This document shows positions 31,444 to 39,197 of a stretch of DNA of 39,386 nucleotides, piece by piece. The stretch spans positions 1 to 39,386 of the forward strand of contig NZ_JZWV01000024.1 in assembly GCF_000966975.1 (NCBI RefSeq). Reading direction: 5' to 3'. The translations under genes and the position numbers were made by a program. The stretch comes from Streptomyces katrae (GTDB lineage Bacteria > Actinomycetota > Actinomycetes > Streptomycetales > Streptomycetaceae). A model generated the notes under the pieces. The model was not told the origin of the DNA. It was given only the letters and a program-made list of their open reading frames with translations, and made no database searches. Within the stretch, counting starts at the first letter, position 1. Each line of letters begins with the position of its first letter.

Positions 31444-31701
31444 TCATGCGCTTTCGAGCTTGTTCGCCAGCAGGCTGTGGGTGCTCCGCAGCGAGCGGAC
31501 CTCCTTCATGTGCTCTTCCCCGATCTTGACCTGGTACCTGCGCTCCAGGGAGACCAGGATCTCCAGCGCCAGCAGGGAGTCCATGTCCAGGTCCTCGACG
31601 AAGTCGGCGTCGTCGGTCACCTCGGCGGTGTCGATGTCGAGGATGTTCGCGATCGTCTCGCGGAGGTCCTCGAGGTCCAGTGCGAGGGATTGCTGCGCCA
31701 T
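31444..31701 (-). CDS. Acyl carrier protein (second)
   Basis: 85 residues. The attachment Ser is residue 42 (EDLDMDSLLALEIL). It has an acidic N-terminal half and an EEHMKEVRSLRSTHSLLANKL C-terminus. AAAGAGAG precedes ATG 31701. The context is ketosynthase pair 2 upstream and FabG downstream in the same operon, so it is probably the working ACP of pair 2. It diverges from the ACP at 17544, suggesting that the two synthase sets are not simple duplicates. A 104-base gap to the CLF-like gene upstream contains no gene. Confidence 0.95.
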   Translation of the reverse strand: MAQQSLALDLEDLRETIANILDIDTAEVTDDADFVEDLDMDSLLALEILVSLERRYQVKIGEEHMKEVRSLRSTHSLLANKLESA

Positions 31702-31805
31702 GTCGGCTCTCTTTCTCGTGTCGTGTGCTGCGTGATGGGGTGCCGCGGGACGGAGTGTCCGGTGGGTCCGCCCCGCGGCGCGTAGGGGCGGTGCGCCCCA
31801 GGCCT

Positions 31806-32789
31806 TCAGCCGGTCTGCCGTGGTGGTCCGGGCAGCGGCTCCGTGGTCGTCATGGCGATGGCGACGTTGCCTTCCCTGGCCGCGGTGACCACCAGCCGGG
31901 CGCGCCCGCGACCGGAGCTGACGCCGTCGGCGAGCAGTGCCACGGCCTCCAGTGACCCGGCGCGCGGTACGTCGGCCCCCGGGGGCACGTCGGGTCCCCT
32001 CCGGCCGCGGACGGCGTCCGAGACGACCCGTGCGACCGGCGATCCGTCCGTGACCAGCCGGACGTCGGTTCCGTCGGCCCCGGCGAGCCCGGCCGTGACG
32101 GCGTCGAGGGCTGAGACCACGGTCCGCTGCGCCCGCTCGCGGCCTGCGGCCGTCGTCAGCGCACGCGGCGGCAGGAACAGCAGGCACGACCGCAACAGCG
32201 TCGTCCCGGGCGCGGCCGATGCGCGGGGGCGCAGTACGAGGAGGGCGGCGCCGGTTTCGGGCAGCGCGTCGGCCGCGTAGGGATCCGGCGCCTCGGTCGC
32301 GCCGGCGAGTACGGCGTCCGCCCGCCCGCCCGCCACTTCGTGGGCGGCCAGGTGCAGCGCCTCCACACCGGCCACCCGTGGTGAGGTGACCGTCAGGTTG
32401 AAGCCCTTGAGCAGGTGCTCGGTGGAGAGCCGGGCGCCGACCAGGTTCACCGAGAAGAAGGGCGCCGTCATGGGGCTGACGAAGTCGGCCCCCTCGGTCC
32501 GGGTCGTCCGGTCGATGACGGAGTGCAGCTCCGCCACGGCGCTGTTCGTCCCGACCACGGCGCCGCGCCGCTCCTCGGGGCACCGCTCCAGCAGACCGTC
32601 GCTGCCCGCGACCGCCGCCCTCGCCGCCGCCAGCAGGTACTGGCACGCCTCGGGGAGGTATTTGTAGCCGCGCGGACCCAGCTGCGACCTGTGGTCGAAC
32701 CAGGCCGCGCCGGGTGCGAGGCCGGCGGGCGGCAGGGTGACCCCGACGCCGCTCACCGCCGCCTCGGCGACGTGGGGGCGAGCGGTCAC
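31806..32789 (-). CDS. Shortened CLF-like protein (KS-beta) of pair 2
   Basis: 327 residues, about 70 shorter than normal KS/CLF subunits. Comparison with the ketosynthase upstream aligns its VTSPRVAGVEALHLA with VSNACAASGYALSVA: the Cys site is Arg or Pro and the SG turn is altered. The MTAPFFSVNLVGARLSTEHLLKGFN segment and GATEAPDPY are recognisable. The C-terminal half is strongly diverged, lacks both His motifs and ends in an Arg/Pro tail. It is most likely a non-catalytic partner of the neighbouring ketosynthase, with which it shares a GTGA overlap. A decaying gene is possible, although the frame is intact. Confidence 0.75.
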   Translation of the reverse strand: MTARPHVAEAAVSGVGVTLPPAGLAPGAAWFDHRSQLGPRGYKYLPEACQYLLAAARAAVAGSDGLLERCPEERRGAVVGTNSAVAELHSVIDRTTRTEGADFVSPMTAPFFSVNLVGARLSTEHLLKGFNLTVTSPRVAGVEALHLAAHEVAGGRADAVLAGATEAPDPYAADALPETGAALLVLRPRASAAPGTTLLRSCLLFLPPRALTTAAGRERAQRTVVSALDAVTAGLAGADGTDVRLVTDGSPVARVVSDAVRGRRGPDVPPGADVPRAGSLEAVALLADGVSSGRGRARLVVTAAREGNVAIAMTTTEPLPGPPRQTG

Positions 32790-33958
32790 GGGAGTCCTCC
32801 GTCGAGCACGAGCGACACGTTGCTGCCGCCGAAGGCATAGGAATTGATCAGCACGCCCGGTCGTGGCAGCGGTGTCGGGCCGTCCTGCGGGAGCCACACG
32901 TCGCACGCCGGGTCCTGCCGTGCCAGGGCGATGTTCGGCGGCACCTGCCCGTGCCGCAGGACGAGGGCCCCGCAGACCGCGCTGAAGGCGGCCGCGGCAC
33001 CGGCCGTGTGCCCGATGAAGGCCTTGAGGCTGAACAGCGGTGTGGAATCGCAGCGCTGGCCCAGCACGTCGCGCAGGGTCTCCGACTCCAGCAGGTCGTT
33101 CGGCTGGGTCCCCGTGCCGTGCGGGATCACGCAGCCGATCGCCTCGGGTCCGCACCCCGCGTCCCGCAGCGCCTCCCGCGCCGCACGCACCAGCTGGCGG
33201 CGGCCCGGGTCGGGCGCGGTGGTGTGGTAGGCGTCGCAGCTCCACGCGGTACCGGACAGCCTGCCGTACGTACGGCGGCCCGCCGCCGCACGGGCGGACT
33301 GCACGACGAGCATGGCCGCGCCCTCGCCGAAAACGGTCCCCTTGCGGTCGGCTTCGAAGGGGCGGCAGCCGTCGGGGTCGATCGCGCCCAGCCGGTCGAA
33401 GGCGGCGATCGGCACCCCGGCGCTCCCTTCGGCCCCGCCGACCAGCACGGTCTCCGCCTCACCGCGCCGGACGAGGTCCATCGCGACGCTCAGGGCGTAG
33501 CCGCTGGCGGCGCAGGCGTTGCTCACGCTGATGTTCGCCCCGAAGGAGCCCAGCGCGTCGCCGACGGCCGAGGCGACGGAGAAGGACGGCGTCCATACCG
33601 CGTCATCGGGCACGCCCGCGCGGAAGGCGTCCTCCCGTTCCTCGCACACCCCTATGGCGGTGGCGATCACCACGGCCATGCCGGCGACCTCTTCGCCGGT
33701 GAGGCCCGCGTCCACGACCGCCTGGCGGGCGGCGTGCAGGGCGAACCGCGAGACCCGGCCCCGGGTGGCGTCGTCCTCGGCGTGCGCCGACGCGTCGGTG
33801 GCGGGCGGAACCTGGTAGGCGAGGGGAGCGCGGACCTGTCCGGTCAGCGACTCCACCGGCGTGGGACCGCTCCGGCCGGCGTGCAGGCCCTTCCAGAAGG
33901 CCTCGGGTCCGTCGCCGAGGCAGCTGATGGCACCGAGGCCGGTGATGAAGACATCCAT
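32786..33958 (-). CDS. 3-oxoacyl-ACP synthase II / ketosynthase (KS-alpha) of pair 2
   Basis: 390 residues. The triad is intact: Cys149 (SNACAASGYA), His280 (IPHGTGTQPND) and His317 (FIGHTAGAAA). The NSYAFGGSN loop is complete. It catalyses malonyl-dependent chain extension. The motif context (SNAC instead of STAC) and divergence from the other ketosynthase indicate a different branch, possibly one resembling ketosynthases of highly reducing type II systems. ATG 33958 lies five bases after the PlsC gene in the same operon. It is followed by its shortened partner, an ACP and a ketoreductase. Confidence 0.93.
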   Translation of the reverse strand: MDVFITGLGAISCLGDGPEAFWKGLHAGRSGPTPVESLTGQVRAPLAYQVPPATDASAHAEDDATRGRVSRFALHAARQAVVDAGLTGEEVAGMAVVIATAIGVCEEREDAFRAGVPDDAVWTPSFSVASAVGDALGSFGANISVSNACAASGYALSVAMDLVRRGEAETVLVGGAEGSAGVPIAAFDRLGAIDPDGCRPFEADRKGTVFGEGAAMLVVQSARAAAGRRTYGRLSGTAWSCDAYHTTAPDPGRRQLVRAAREALRDAGCGPEAIGCVIPHGTGTQPNDLLESETLRDVLGQRCDSTPLFSLKAFIGHTAGAAAAFSAVCGALVLRHGQVPPNIALARQDPACDVWLPQDGPTPLPRPGVLINSYAFGGSNVSLVLDGGLP

Positions 33959-33963
33959 GTCCG

Positions 33964-34653
33964 TCAGCCGCCCGCGGTCGCTTCGGCGGGGGGCGTGCTC
34001 CTGGGGGCGTACCGGTGCACGTACTCCAGGCCGGCGAGCGTGTGCACCTGTTCCATGACGGAGTCGGTGACCAGCCTGCGGACCTTGTAGTCGCCCTCGC
34101 GCCCGGCGAACTCGGGGAAGGTCATGGGCGAGCCGAAGTGCATGTCGAACCGGGTGACCCGCCACATCAGCCTGCCCAGTGGCTGCACGCGATCGGTTCC
34201 GGCCAGGCCGCAGGGGACCACCGGCGCGCCGGTGGCGAGCGCCAGCCAGCCCACCCCGGCGCGGCCGCGGTAGACGCGTCCGTCGGGGGACCGGGTGCCC
34301 TCGGGGTGGATCCCGAAGATGCGTCCCTCACGCAGCACCTCCTCGGCGCGCTTGAGGGCGTCCACGCCGCCCGCTCCGCCGTCGCGCTTCACCGGGACGA
34401 AGCCGAGGACATGGAGGAGCTTCACGCGCAGCCGGTCCCGCAGCCCCGTGCCGTCGAGCCGCTCGGCCTTCCCGATGAACCAGACGGGCCGCTTGGCCAT
34501 GAGGGAGATCAGGACGTGGTCGCAGAAGGAGAGGTGGTTGGCCGCGATGATGCAGGGACCGGAGTCCGGGATGTTCCCGAGGCCGCTGATGCGTGGCCGG
34601 AACACCAGGCGCAGGAGCAGGGCGAGTACGGCCCTCAACATCGAACGGAACAT
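33964..34653 (-). CDS. PlsC-type acyltransferase (cluster copy 2)
   Basis: 229 residues. It starts with a hydrophobic segment (MLRAVLALLLRLVF), a likely membrane anchor. NHLSFCD (NHx4D, ~residues 39-45) and HPEGTRS (~116-122) are the signature motifs. The latter has His where Tyr or Phe is usual, so a slightly different acceptor is possible. GAGGGGACC precedes ATG 34653. It lies between the fatty-acid-hydroxylase-family gene and ketosynthase pair 2, a context pointing to esterification of the chain made by this operon. Confidence 0.9.
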   Translation of the reverse strand: MFRSMLRAVLALLLRLVFRPRISGLGNIPDSGPCIIAANHLSFCDHVLISLMAKRPVWFIGKAERLDGTGLRDRLRVKLLHVLGFVPVKRDGGAGGVDALKRAEEVLREGRIFGIHPEGTRSPDGRVYRGRAGVGWLALATGAPVVPCGLAGTDRVQPLGRLMWRVTRFDMHFGSPMTFPEFAGREGDYKVRRLVTDSVMEQVHTLAGLEYVHRYAPRSTPPAEATAGG

Positions 34654-34723
34654 CGGTCCCCTCTGAGTCTTGTGCTGCGTCGTGCCGTGAAGGATGCGGT
34701 GGGCGGGGTGGGCCGGGGCGGGG

Positions 34724-35632
34724 TCAGTCGGCGGCCGCTGCGGTACCGGAGGCGGAGCCGGCGACCGCGTTCGCCCGCGTCTCGCCGGGGCGCCACCCCG
34801 GGGGGCCGAAGACGTAGCCGAGGCGGTGGCGCCAGGTGCGCGCCTGACGGACGTCCCGGATCATGTTGGCGAACTCGTGCACCTGGATCTTCCAGATGTT
34901 GTACGTCTCGATCTGCTTCGTCAGCCCATAGGTGGGCCGGCCCATTTCGGCCTGGAAAGTGCCGAACATCCGGTCCCAGATGATCAGGATGCTGGAGAAG
35001 TTCTTGTCGATGTACTCCGGCTCGATGCCGTGGTGGACGCGGTGGTGCGACGGCGTCACCAGGAGGAACTCGATCGGCCTGGGCAGCTTGCGGATCTTCT
35101 CGGTGTGGGCGAAGAGCCCGTAGAGGAGGTGGACCGACTGCGTGGCGAAGACGAGCGCCGGGTGCACTCCGAGCAGCGGAAGCGGCAGCCAGATCATCTT
35201 CTCGAACCACTGCGCCCACTTGCGGCGCAGTGCCGTGGACAGGTTGAAGTACTGGCTGGAGTGGTGGACCTGGTGCCCCGCCCAGATCAACCGGATCGCG
35301 TGGGACGCCCGGTGGTTCCAGTAGAGGAGGAAGTCCACCCCGAAGAAGAGCACCACCCAGGTGCCCCAGAAGGACGGCGACAGGTGGAAGGGCGCCACGT
35401 ACTCGTAGACCGGCACGTACAGCGCGAGCGCCACGACGCGCATGAGGGTGGACCACCCCAGCGCTCCCAGCCCGGTCACGATGCTGGCGGTGTGGTCCTT
35501 GAGGTCGTAGCCCGTCAGTTCCTCGTCATCGCTGAACCGGATGGCCACCAGTTCGATCACGATCAGCAGGGCCACCGCCGGTATGGAATACACGGCCGGA
35601 TCGTGCAATCGCTCCACTATTTGGTCGAACAT
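34724..35632 (-). CDS. Sterol desaturase / fatty-acid hydroxylase superfamily membrane di-iron enzyme (AGMO-like)
   Basis: 302 residues. The histidine boxes are complete: HRASH (HxxxH), HQVHHSS (HxxHH) and HHRVHHG (HxxHH). Two or three hydrophobic segments precede them (PAVALLIVIELVAI, GTWVVLFFGVDFLLYW). The spacing and the WNHRASH...GHQVHHSSQYFNLSTALRR pattern look like the branch containing alkylglycerol monooxygenase, an ether-lipid hydroxylase, but fatty-acid hydroxylases share it. It acts on a lipid chain in the membrane. ATG 35632 is favoured over 35638 because AGAAGGG then sits at proper distance. First gene of the leftward operon, divergent from pepM. Confidence 0.9.
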   Translation of the reverse strand: MFDQIVERLHDPAVYSIPAVALLIVIELVAIRFSDDEELTGYDLKDHTASIVTGLGALGWSTLMRVVALALYVPVYEYVAPFHLSPSFWGTWVVLFFGVDFLLYWNHRASHAIRLIWAGHQVHHSSQYFNLSTALRRKWAQWFEKMIWLPLPLLGVHPALVFATQSVHLLYGLFAHTEKIRKLPRPIEFLLVTPSHHRVHHGIEPEYIDKNFSSILIIWDRMFGTFQAEMGRPTYGLTKQIETYNIWKIQVHEFANMIRDVRQARTWRHRLGYVFGPPGWRPGETRANAVAGSASGTAAAAD

Positions 35633-35638
35633 CGCCAT

Positions 35639-35876
35639 CCCTTCTATCGCCTGGCACCGCTCGGATAAACCCTGCGAAGCGGCTCCTCAGCCATATTCAC
35701 ACAACGCCCTTAAATCACTCCTACTTGCTGTGCTGGGGTGCTGCTAAACCATCACTTAAGACCTGATGACGTGGGGCCTTGTTCTCGTTTTCCCGGTGGG
35801 GCGACTGGCCGTAAGCTCTCGCCAGGTCAATGTCGCCCGGCCTCTCTTCGATAACTCGCGCAGCGGGAGAACCGTT
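35639..35876. promoter_or_regulatory. Divergent regulatory region between AGMO-like gene and pepM
   Basis: 238 bases, A+T-rich in the left half. It carries GGATAAACCC (35666-35675), CCCTTAAATCACTCC (35707-35721) and GCTAAACCATCACTTAAG (35743-35760), resembling the TAAA(G/C)CC elements at 24.1 kb and 8.8 kb. A -10-like TAAGCT near 35812 is followed by pepM about 60 bases later, but no clear -35 was found. This is the probable control point of the phosphonate unit. Confidence 0.45.
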
Positions 35877-36863
35877 ATGAATGGAACAGCAGAAATCGAG
35901 CAGCAGAACGGCGGCAGGGCAGGCTACGGCGGCCACAAAAGTGCCGCGCGCCTTCGCGCCCTGTTCGAACGCCCGGGTGTGGTACGGATCGTCGGCGCCC
36001 ACAATCCGCTGGGCGCACGCCTCGCCGAACGGGCCGGCTTCGACGGCGTCTGGTCGAGCGGTCTGGAGATCTCGGCATCGCAGGGCGTGCCGGACACCGA
36101 CATCCTCACGATGAGCGAACTGCTCTCGGTGGCCGGGTCGATGGCGGCGGCCGTCGAGGTCCCCGTCATCGCCGACGCCGACGCCGGCTACGGCAACGCG
36201 CACAACGTGATGAACATGGTCCGCCGCTACGAGGCGGCCGGCATCGCCGGCATATCGATCGAGGACAAGCGCTTCCCGAAGGTCAACAGCTTCATCCCCG
36301 GCCGGCAGGAGCTCGCCCCCATCGGCGAGTTCTGCGGCAAGCTGGCCGCGGCCAAGGAGGCCCAGCGCGACCCGGACTTCATGGTGATCGCCCGGATCGA
36401 GGCGCTCATCGCCGGTCAGGGCATGGAGGAAGCGCTGCGGCGCGGTGAGGCATACGTCCAGGCCGGCGCCGACGCGGTGTTGATCCACGCGAAGAGCGAC
36501 TCGCCCGAGCCGGTGCTGGAGTTCCTCACCTCGTGGCGGCAGCCCACGCCCGTGGTGGTCGTGCCGACCACCTACCACACCATCACGGCCGCCGAACTCG
36601 GCGCCGCGGGCGCCAAGATGGTCATCTACGCCAACCACGGCCTGCGCGCCGGGATCACCGCGGTCAGCGACACCTTCAGGACCATTCTCCAGGACGGCCG
36701 CACCACGGGGGTCGAGGAGCGGATCGCACCGCTCGCCACCGTCTTCGACCTGCAGGGCATGAGCGAGCAGAAGCGGAACGAGGCCCGTTTCATCGCCGCC
36801 TACGAGACCGGGCCCGAGGAGGACCTCATGCCGGTCGGCGCCGAGCGGGCGGCGCGGCGATGA
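35877..36863 (+). CDS. pepM: Phosphoenolpyruvate mutase
   Basis: 328 residues, isocitrate-lyase/PEP-mutase barrel. The PepM-specific signature EDKxxxxxNS is exact (EDKRFPKVNS, residues 129-138). DADAGYGN supplies the metal-binding Asp residues, and VGAHNPLGARLAERAGFDGVWSSGLEISASQG opens the barrel. It makes the C-P bond by rearranging phosphoenolpyruvate to phosphonopyruvate, the entry to nearly all natural phosphonates. ATG 35877 has GGGAGA upstream; the longer frame has no ribosome site. The stop overlaps the next start (ATGA), coupling it to the decarboxylase that pulls the unfavourable equilibrium forward. A methylisocitrate lyase would lack the EDK...NS motif. Confidence 0.97.
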   Translation: MNGTAEIEQQNGGRAGYGGHKSAARLRALFERPGVVRIVGAHNPLGARLAERAGFDGVWSSGLEISASQGVPDTDILTMSELLSVAGSMAAAVEVPVIADADAGYGNAHNVMNMVRRYEAAGIAGISIEDKRFPKVNSFIPGRQELAPIGEFCGKLAAAKEAQRDPDFMVIARIEALIAGQGMEEALRRGEAYVQAGADAVLIHAKSDSPEPVLEFLTSWRQPTPVVVVPTTYHTITAAELGAAGAKMVIYANHGLRAGITAVSDTFRTILQDGRTTGVEERIAPLATVFDLQGMSEQKRNEARFIAAYETGPEEDLMPVGAERAARR

Positions 36864-37984
36864 GCGCGACCACCGTTCTCGGCCTCGACGCGGCGACCGT
36901 CGTCGACCTGGTGCGCGAGCGCGGATTCGGGCCGTTCACCGGGGTGCCCTGCTCGTACCTGGGCCCGGTCATAAGCTGTCTGCAGGACCGGTGTCCGCAG
37001 GAGTACCTCATCGCCGCGAATGAGGGCGAGGCGGTGGCCGTGGCCGCCGGTGCTCGGCTCGCCGGGCGCACGCCGGTGGTGATATTGCAGAATTCCGGGC
37101 TCGGCAACGCCGTCAACCCGCTGACCTCGCTGTGCCACACGCTCCGGCTCCCGGTCCTGCTCTTCGTCACCTGGCGCGGCCGGCCCGGCTCCCCCGACGA
37201 GCCGCAGCACGAGCTGATGGGCGAGATCACCCCCCAGATGCTGACGGCCATGCGGATCAGGAACGAGATCCTCCCCGACGAACCCGCCGCGCTGGCGGCC
37301 CGGCTCGACGAGGCCAAGGCCCATATGGAGGCCACCGGGCTGCCCTTCGCCTTCGTCGTCCCCAAGGGAGCCGTCGCCCCGTACGCCGCCGGCCCACCGC
37401 CCCATGAGCGCGGTGACCTGATGCCGCGCGCCGAGGCGATCGGCCGTGTCGTACAGAGCATGGACCGGGCCAGCTGCCTGGTCGCCACCACCGGCAAGAC
37501 GGCCCGGGAGCTGGAGCGGGACTGGGACCGCGGGCGGAACCTGTACGTGGTCGGTTCGATGGGCTGCGCCTCCAGCGTCGCCCTCGGGGTGGCGCTGTAC
37601 GCCAGGGACCGCAAGGTGGTGGTGCTCGACGGCGACGGCGCGGCGCTCATGCGGCTGGAGGCCATGGCCGCCATCGGTCGTCTGGCGCCGCCCAACCTGC
37701 TGCACGTCCTGCTCGACAACGAGGCGTACGAGTCCACCGGCGGGCAGCCCACCGCCTCCGCCGCGATCGACTTCGGCGCGATCGCGCGGGCCTGCGGCTA
37801 TCGCGCGACCCATGACGTGACGAAGGCCGTCGAACTCACCGCCGCGGTGGCGGCCGCCCAGGGCGCCGGGGGCCCCCAGCTGATCCGGGTGCGGATCGCC
37901 TCCGGGTCCGATCCCCGGCTCGGCCGTCCGGCCCTGTCCCCGCCGGCTTCGGCGACCCGGTTCATGGAGGCGATCTCCGCATGA
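36860..37984 (+). CDS. Phosphonopyruvate decarboxylase
   Basis: 374 residues, thiamine-diphosphate enzyme in the single-chain form of the family. The N-terminal domain has GFGPFTGVPCSYLGP and the cofactor-activating Glu in AANEGEAVAVAAG (~residue 56). The C-terminal TPP/Mg motif is GDGAALMRLEAMAAIGRLAPPNLLHVLLDN (~254-283). It converts phosphonopyruvate to phosphonoacetaldehyde, making the pepM reaction irreversible in practice. ATGA overlaps join it to pepM before and the transaminase after. Length and motif order are normal. Confidence 0.96.
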   Translation: MSATTVLGLDAATVVDLVRERGFGPFTGVPCSYLGPVISCLQDRCPQEYLIAANEGEAVAVAAGARLAGRTPVVILQNSGLGNAVNPLTSLCHTLRLPVLLFVTWRGRPGSPDEPQHELMGEITPQMLTAMRIRNEILPDEPAALAARLDEAKAHMEATGLPFAFVVPKGAVAPYAAGPPPHERGDLMPRAEAIGRVVQSMDRASCLVATTGKTARELERDWDRGRNLYVVGSMGCASSVALGVALYARDRKVVVLDGDGAALMRLEAMAAIGRLAPPNLLHVLLDNEAYESTGGQPTASAAIDFGAIARACGYRATHDVTKAVELTAAVAAAQGAGGPQLIRVRIASGSDPRLGRPALSPPASATRFMEAISA

Positions 37985-39147
37985 CGTTCGGCATCACGCA
38001 GGGCCCGGCCCTCCGCTCCGGAGAAGACCCCGAGGCCGGCCCCGACGGACCGGCGCGCCGGCCGGTCCTGATGAACCCCGGGCCGGTGATGACACACGAG
38101 CGGGTCAGGTCCGCGCTCGCCGGACCCGACATGTGCCACCGGGAACCGGAGTTCTCCCGGCTGCTGACCCGGGTACGGCGCAAGACCACCGCGGTCTGCG
38201 GTGGGGGCGACGAGCACACGGCCGTGATGCTCACCGGCTCCGGCACCTGCGCGGTGGAGGCCGCGATCAGCTCCGCGGTCCCCGAGGCGGGCGGGCTGCT
38301 GGTCATCGACAACGGCCACTACGGCGAGCGGCTGCACCACATCGCGAGGGCGCACGCCGTCCGGACCCACCGCTGGGAACTCGGCTGGGGTACGCCGGTG
38401 GACCTCGGGGCGCTCGACCGGCTGCTGGCCGCGGATCCCGGGCTGACCCACGTGGGCGTGGTGCACCACGAGACGAGCACCGGCATGCTCAACGATGTGG
38501 CCGCAGTGACCGCGATCGCCCACGCCCACGGGCGCGAGGTCGTCGTGGACGCGGTCAGCAGCGTCGGAGCCGAGGCCCTCTCCCTGCGCGACGACGCCCC
38601 CGACTGGCTCGCCGGCTCGTCCAACAAGTGCCTGGAAGGAGCACCCGGGCTGAGCTTCGTCGCGGCCCGGAAGGCTGCCTTCGAGGCACTGGGCAGCGGA
38701 CCGCGCCGCACCTACTACCTGGACCTGCACAGGCACTACCGGGCACAGGAAGAGGCCGCCGCCCCCGCCTTCACACCCGGCATCCCGGCCTTCTACGCCT
38801 TCGACGCCGCGCTCGACCTCGCCCTGGCGGAAGGCCGTGAAGCCCGTCTGGCCCGCTACACACGGCTCGCGCAGCAGCTGCGCGGCGGCCTTGAGGGGAT
38901 GGGCTTGGAGATCCTCCTGCGGCCGGAGCACAGGGCCGCCGCGCTGACCGCCGTCCGCATCCCGCGCGGCCTGACCTACGCCGAACTCCATGGAGGGCTG
39001 CGACGGGACGGCTTCGTCATCTACAGCGCCCAGGAGCAGCTGGCCCAGGACTTCTTCCGGCTTTCGACCATGGGATGCATGACGGCCGGGGAGATCGGCT
39101 CCTTCCTCTCCGCCCTTGAACGCCTGATCACAGAACGCCATCGCTGA
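37981..39147 (+). CDS. 2-aminoethylphosphonate-pyruvate transaminase-like enzyme
   Basis: 388 residues, class V aminotransferase. The N-terminal ~40 residues are polar and precede LMNPGPVMTHERVRSAL and the DMCHREPEFSRLL segment typical of the family. PLP is bound by Lys216 in SSNKCLEGAPG, and GSGTCAVEAAI and HHETSTGMLNDV complete the core. It matches PhnW, which interconverts phosphonoacetaldehyde and 2-aminoethylphosphonate; here, after pepM and the decarboxylase, it runs in the synthetic direction. The head group or building block is thus probably 2-aminoethylphosphonate. Its start overlaps the decarboxylase stop (ATGA). A different amino donor or a related serine/alanine transaminase role cannot be excluded. 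Confidence 0.9.
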   Translation: MTFGITQGPALRSGEDPEAGPDGPARRPVLMNPGPVMTHERVRSALAGPDMCHREPEFSRLLTRVRRKTTAVCGGGDEHTAVMLTGSGTCAVEAAISSAVPEAGGLLVIDNGHYGERLHHIARAHAVRTHRWELGWGTPVDLGALDRLLAADPGLTHVGVVHHETSTGMLNDVAAVTAIAHAHGREVVVDAVSSVGAEALSLRDDAPDWLAGSSNKCLEGAPGLSFVAARKAAFEALGSGPRRTYYLDLHRHYRAQEEAAAPAFTPGIPAFYAFDAALDLALAEGREARLARYTRLAQQLRGGLEGMGLEILLRPEHRAAALTAVRIPRGLTYAELHGGLRRDGFVIYSAQEQLAQDFFRLSTMGCMTAGEIGSFLSALERLITERHR

Positions 39148-39197
39148 CATCCGGTCGTTCCTCGGCGGACGATCGCATCCACGAAGAGAGGTACCCG

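Noticed and set aside
35877..36863. Methylisocitrate or isocitrate lyase instead of PEP mutase
   Set aside because: The exact EDKxxxxxNS signature and the adjacent decarboxylase and transaminase genes identify PEP mutase.
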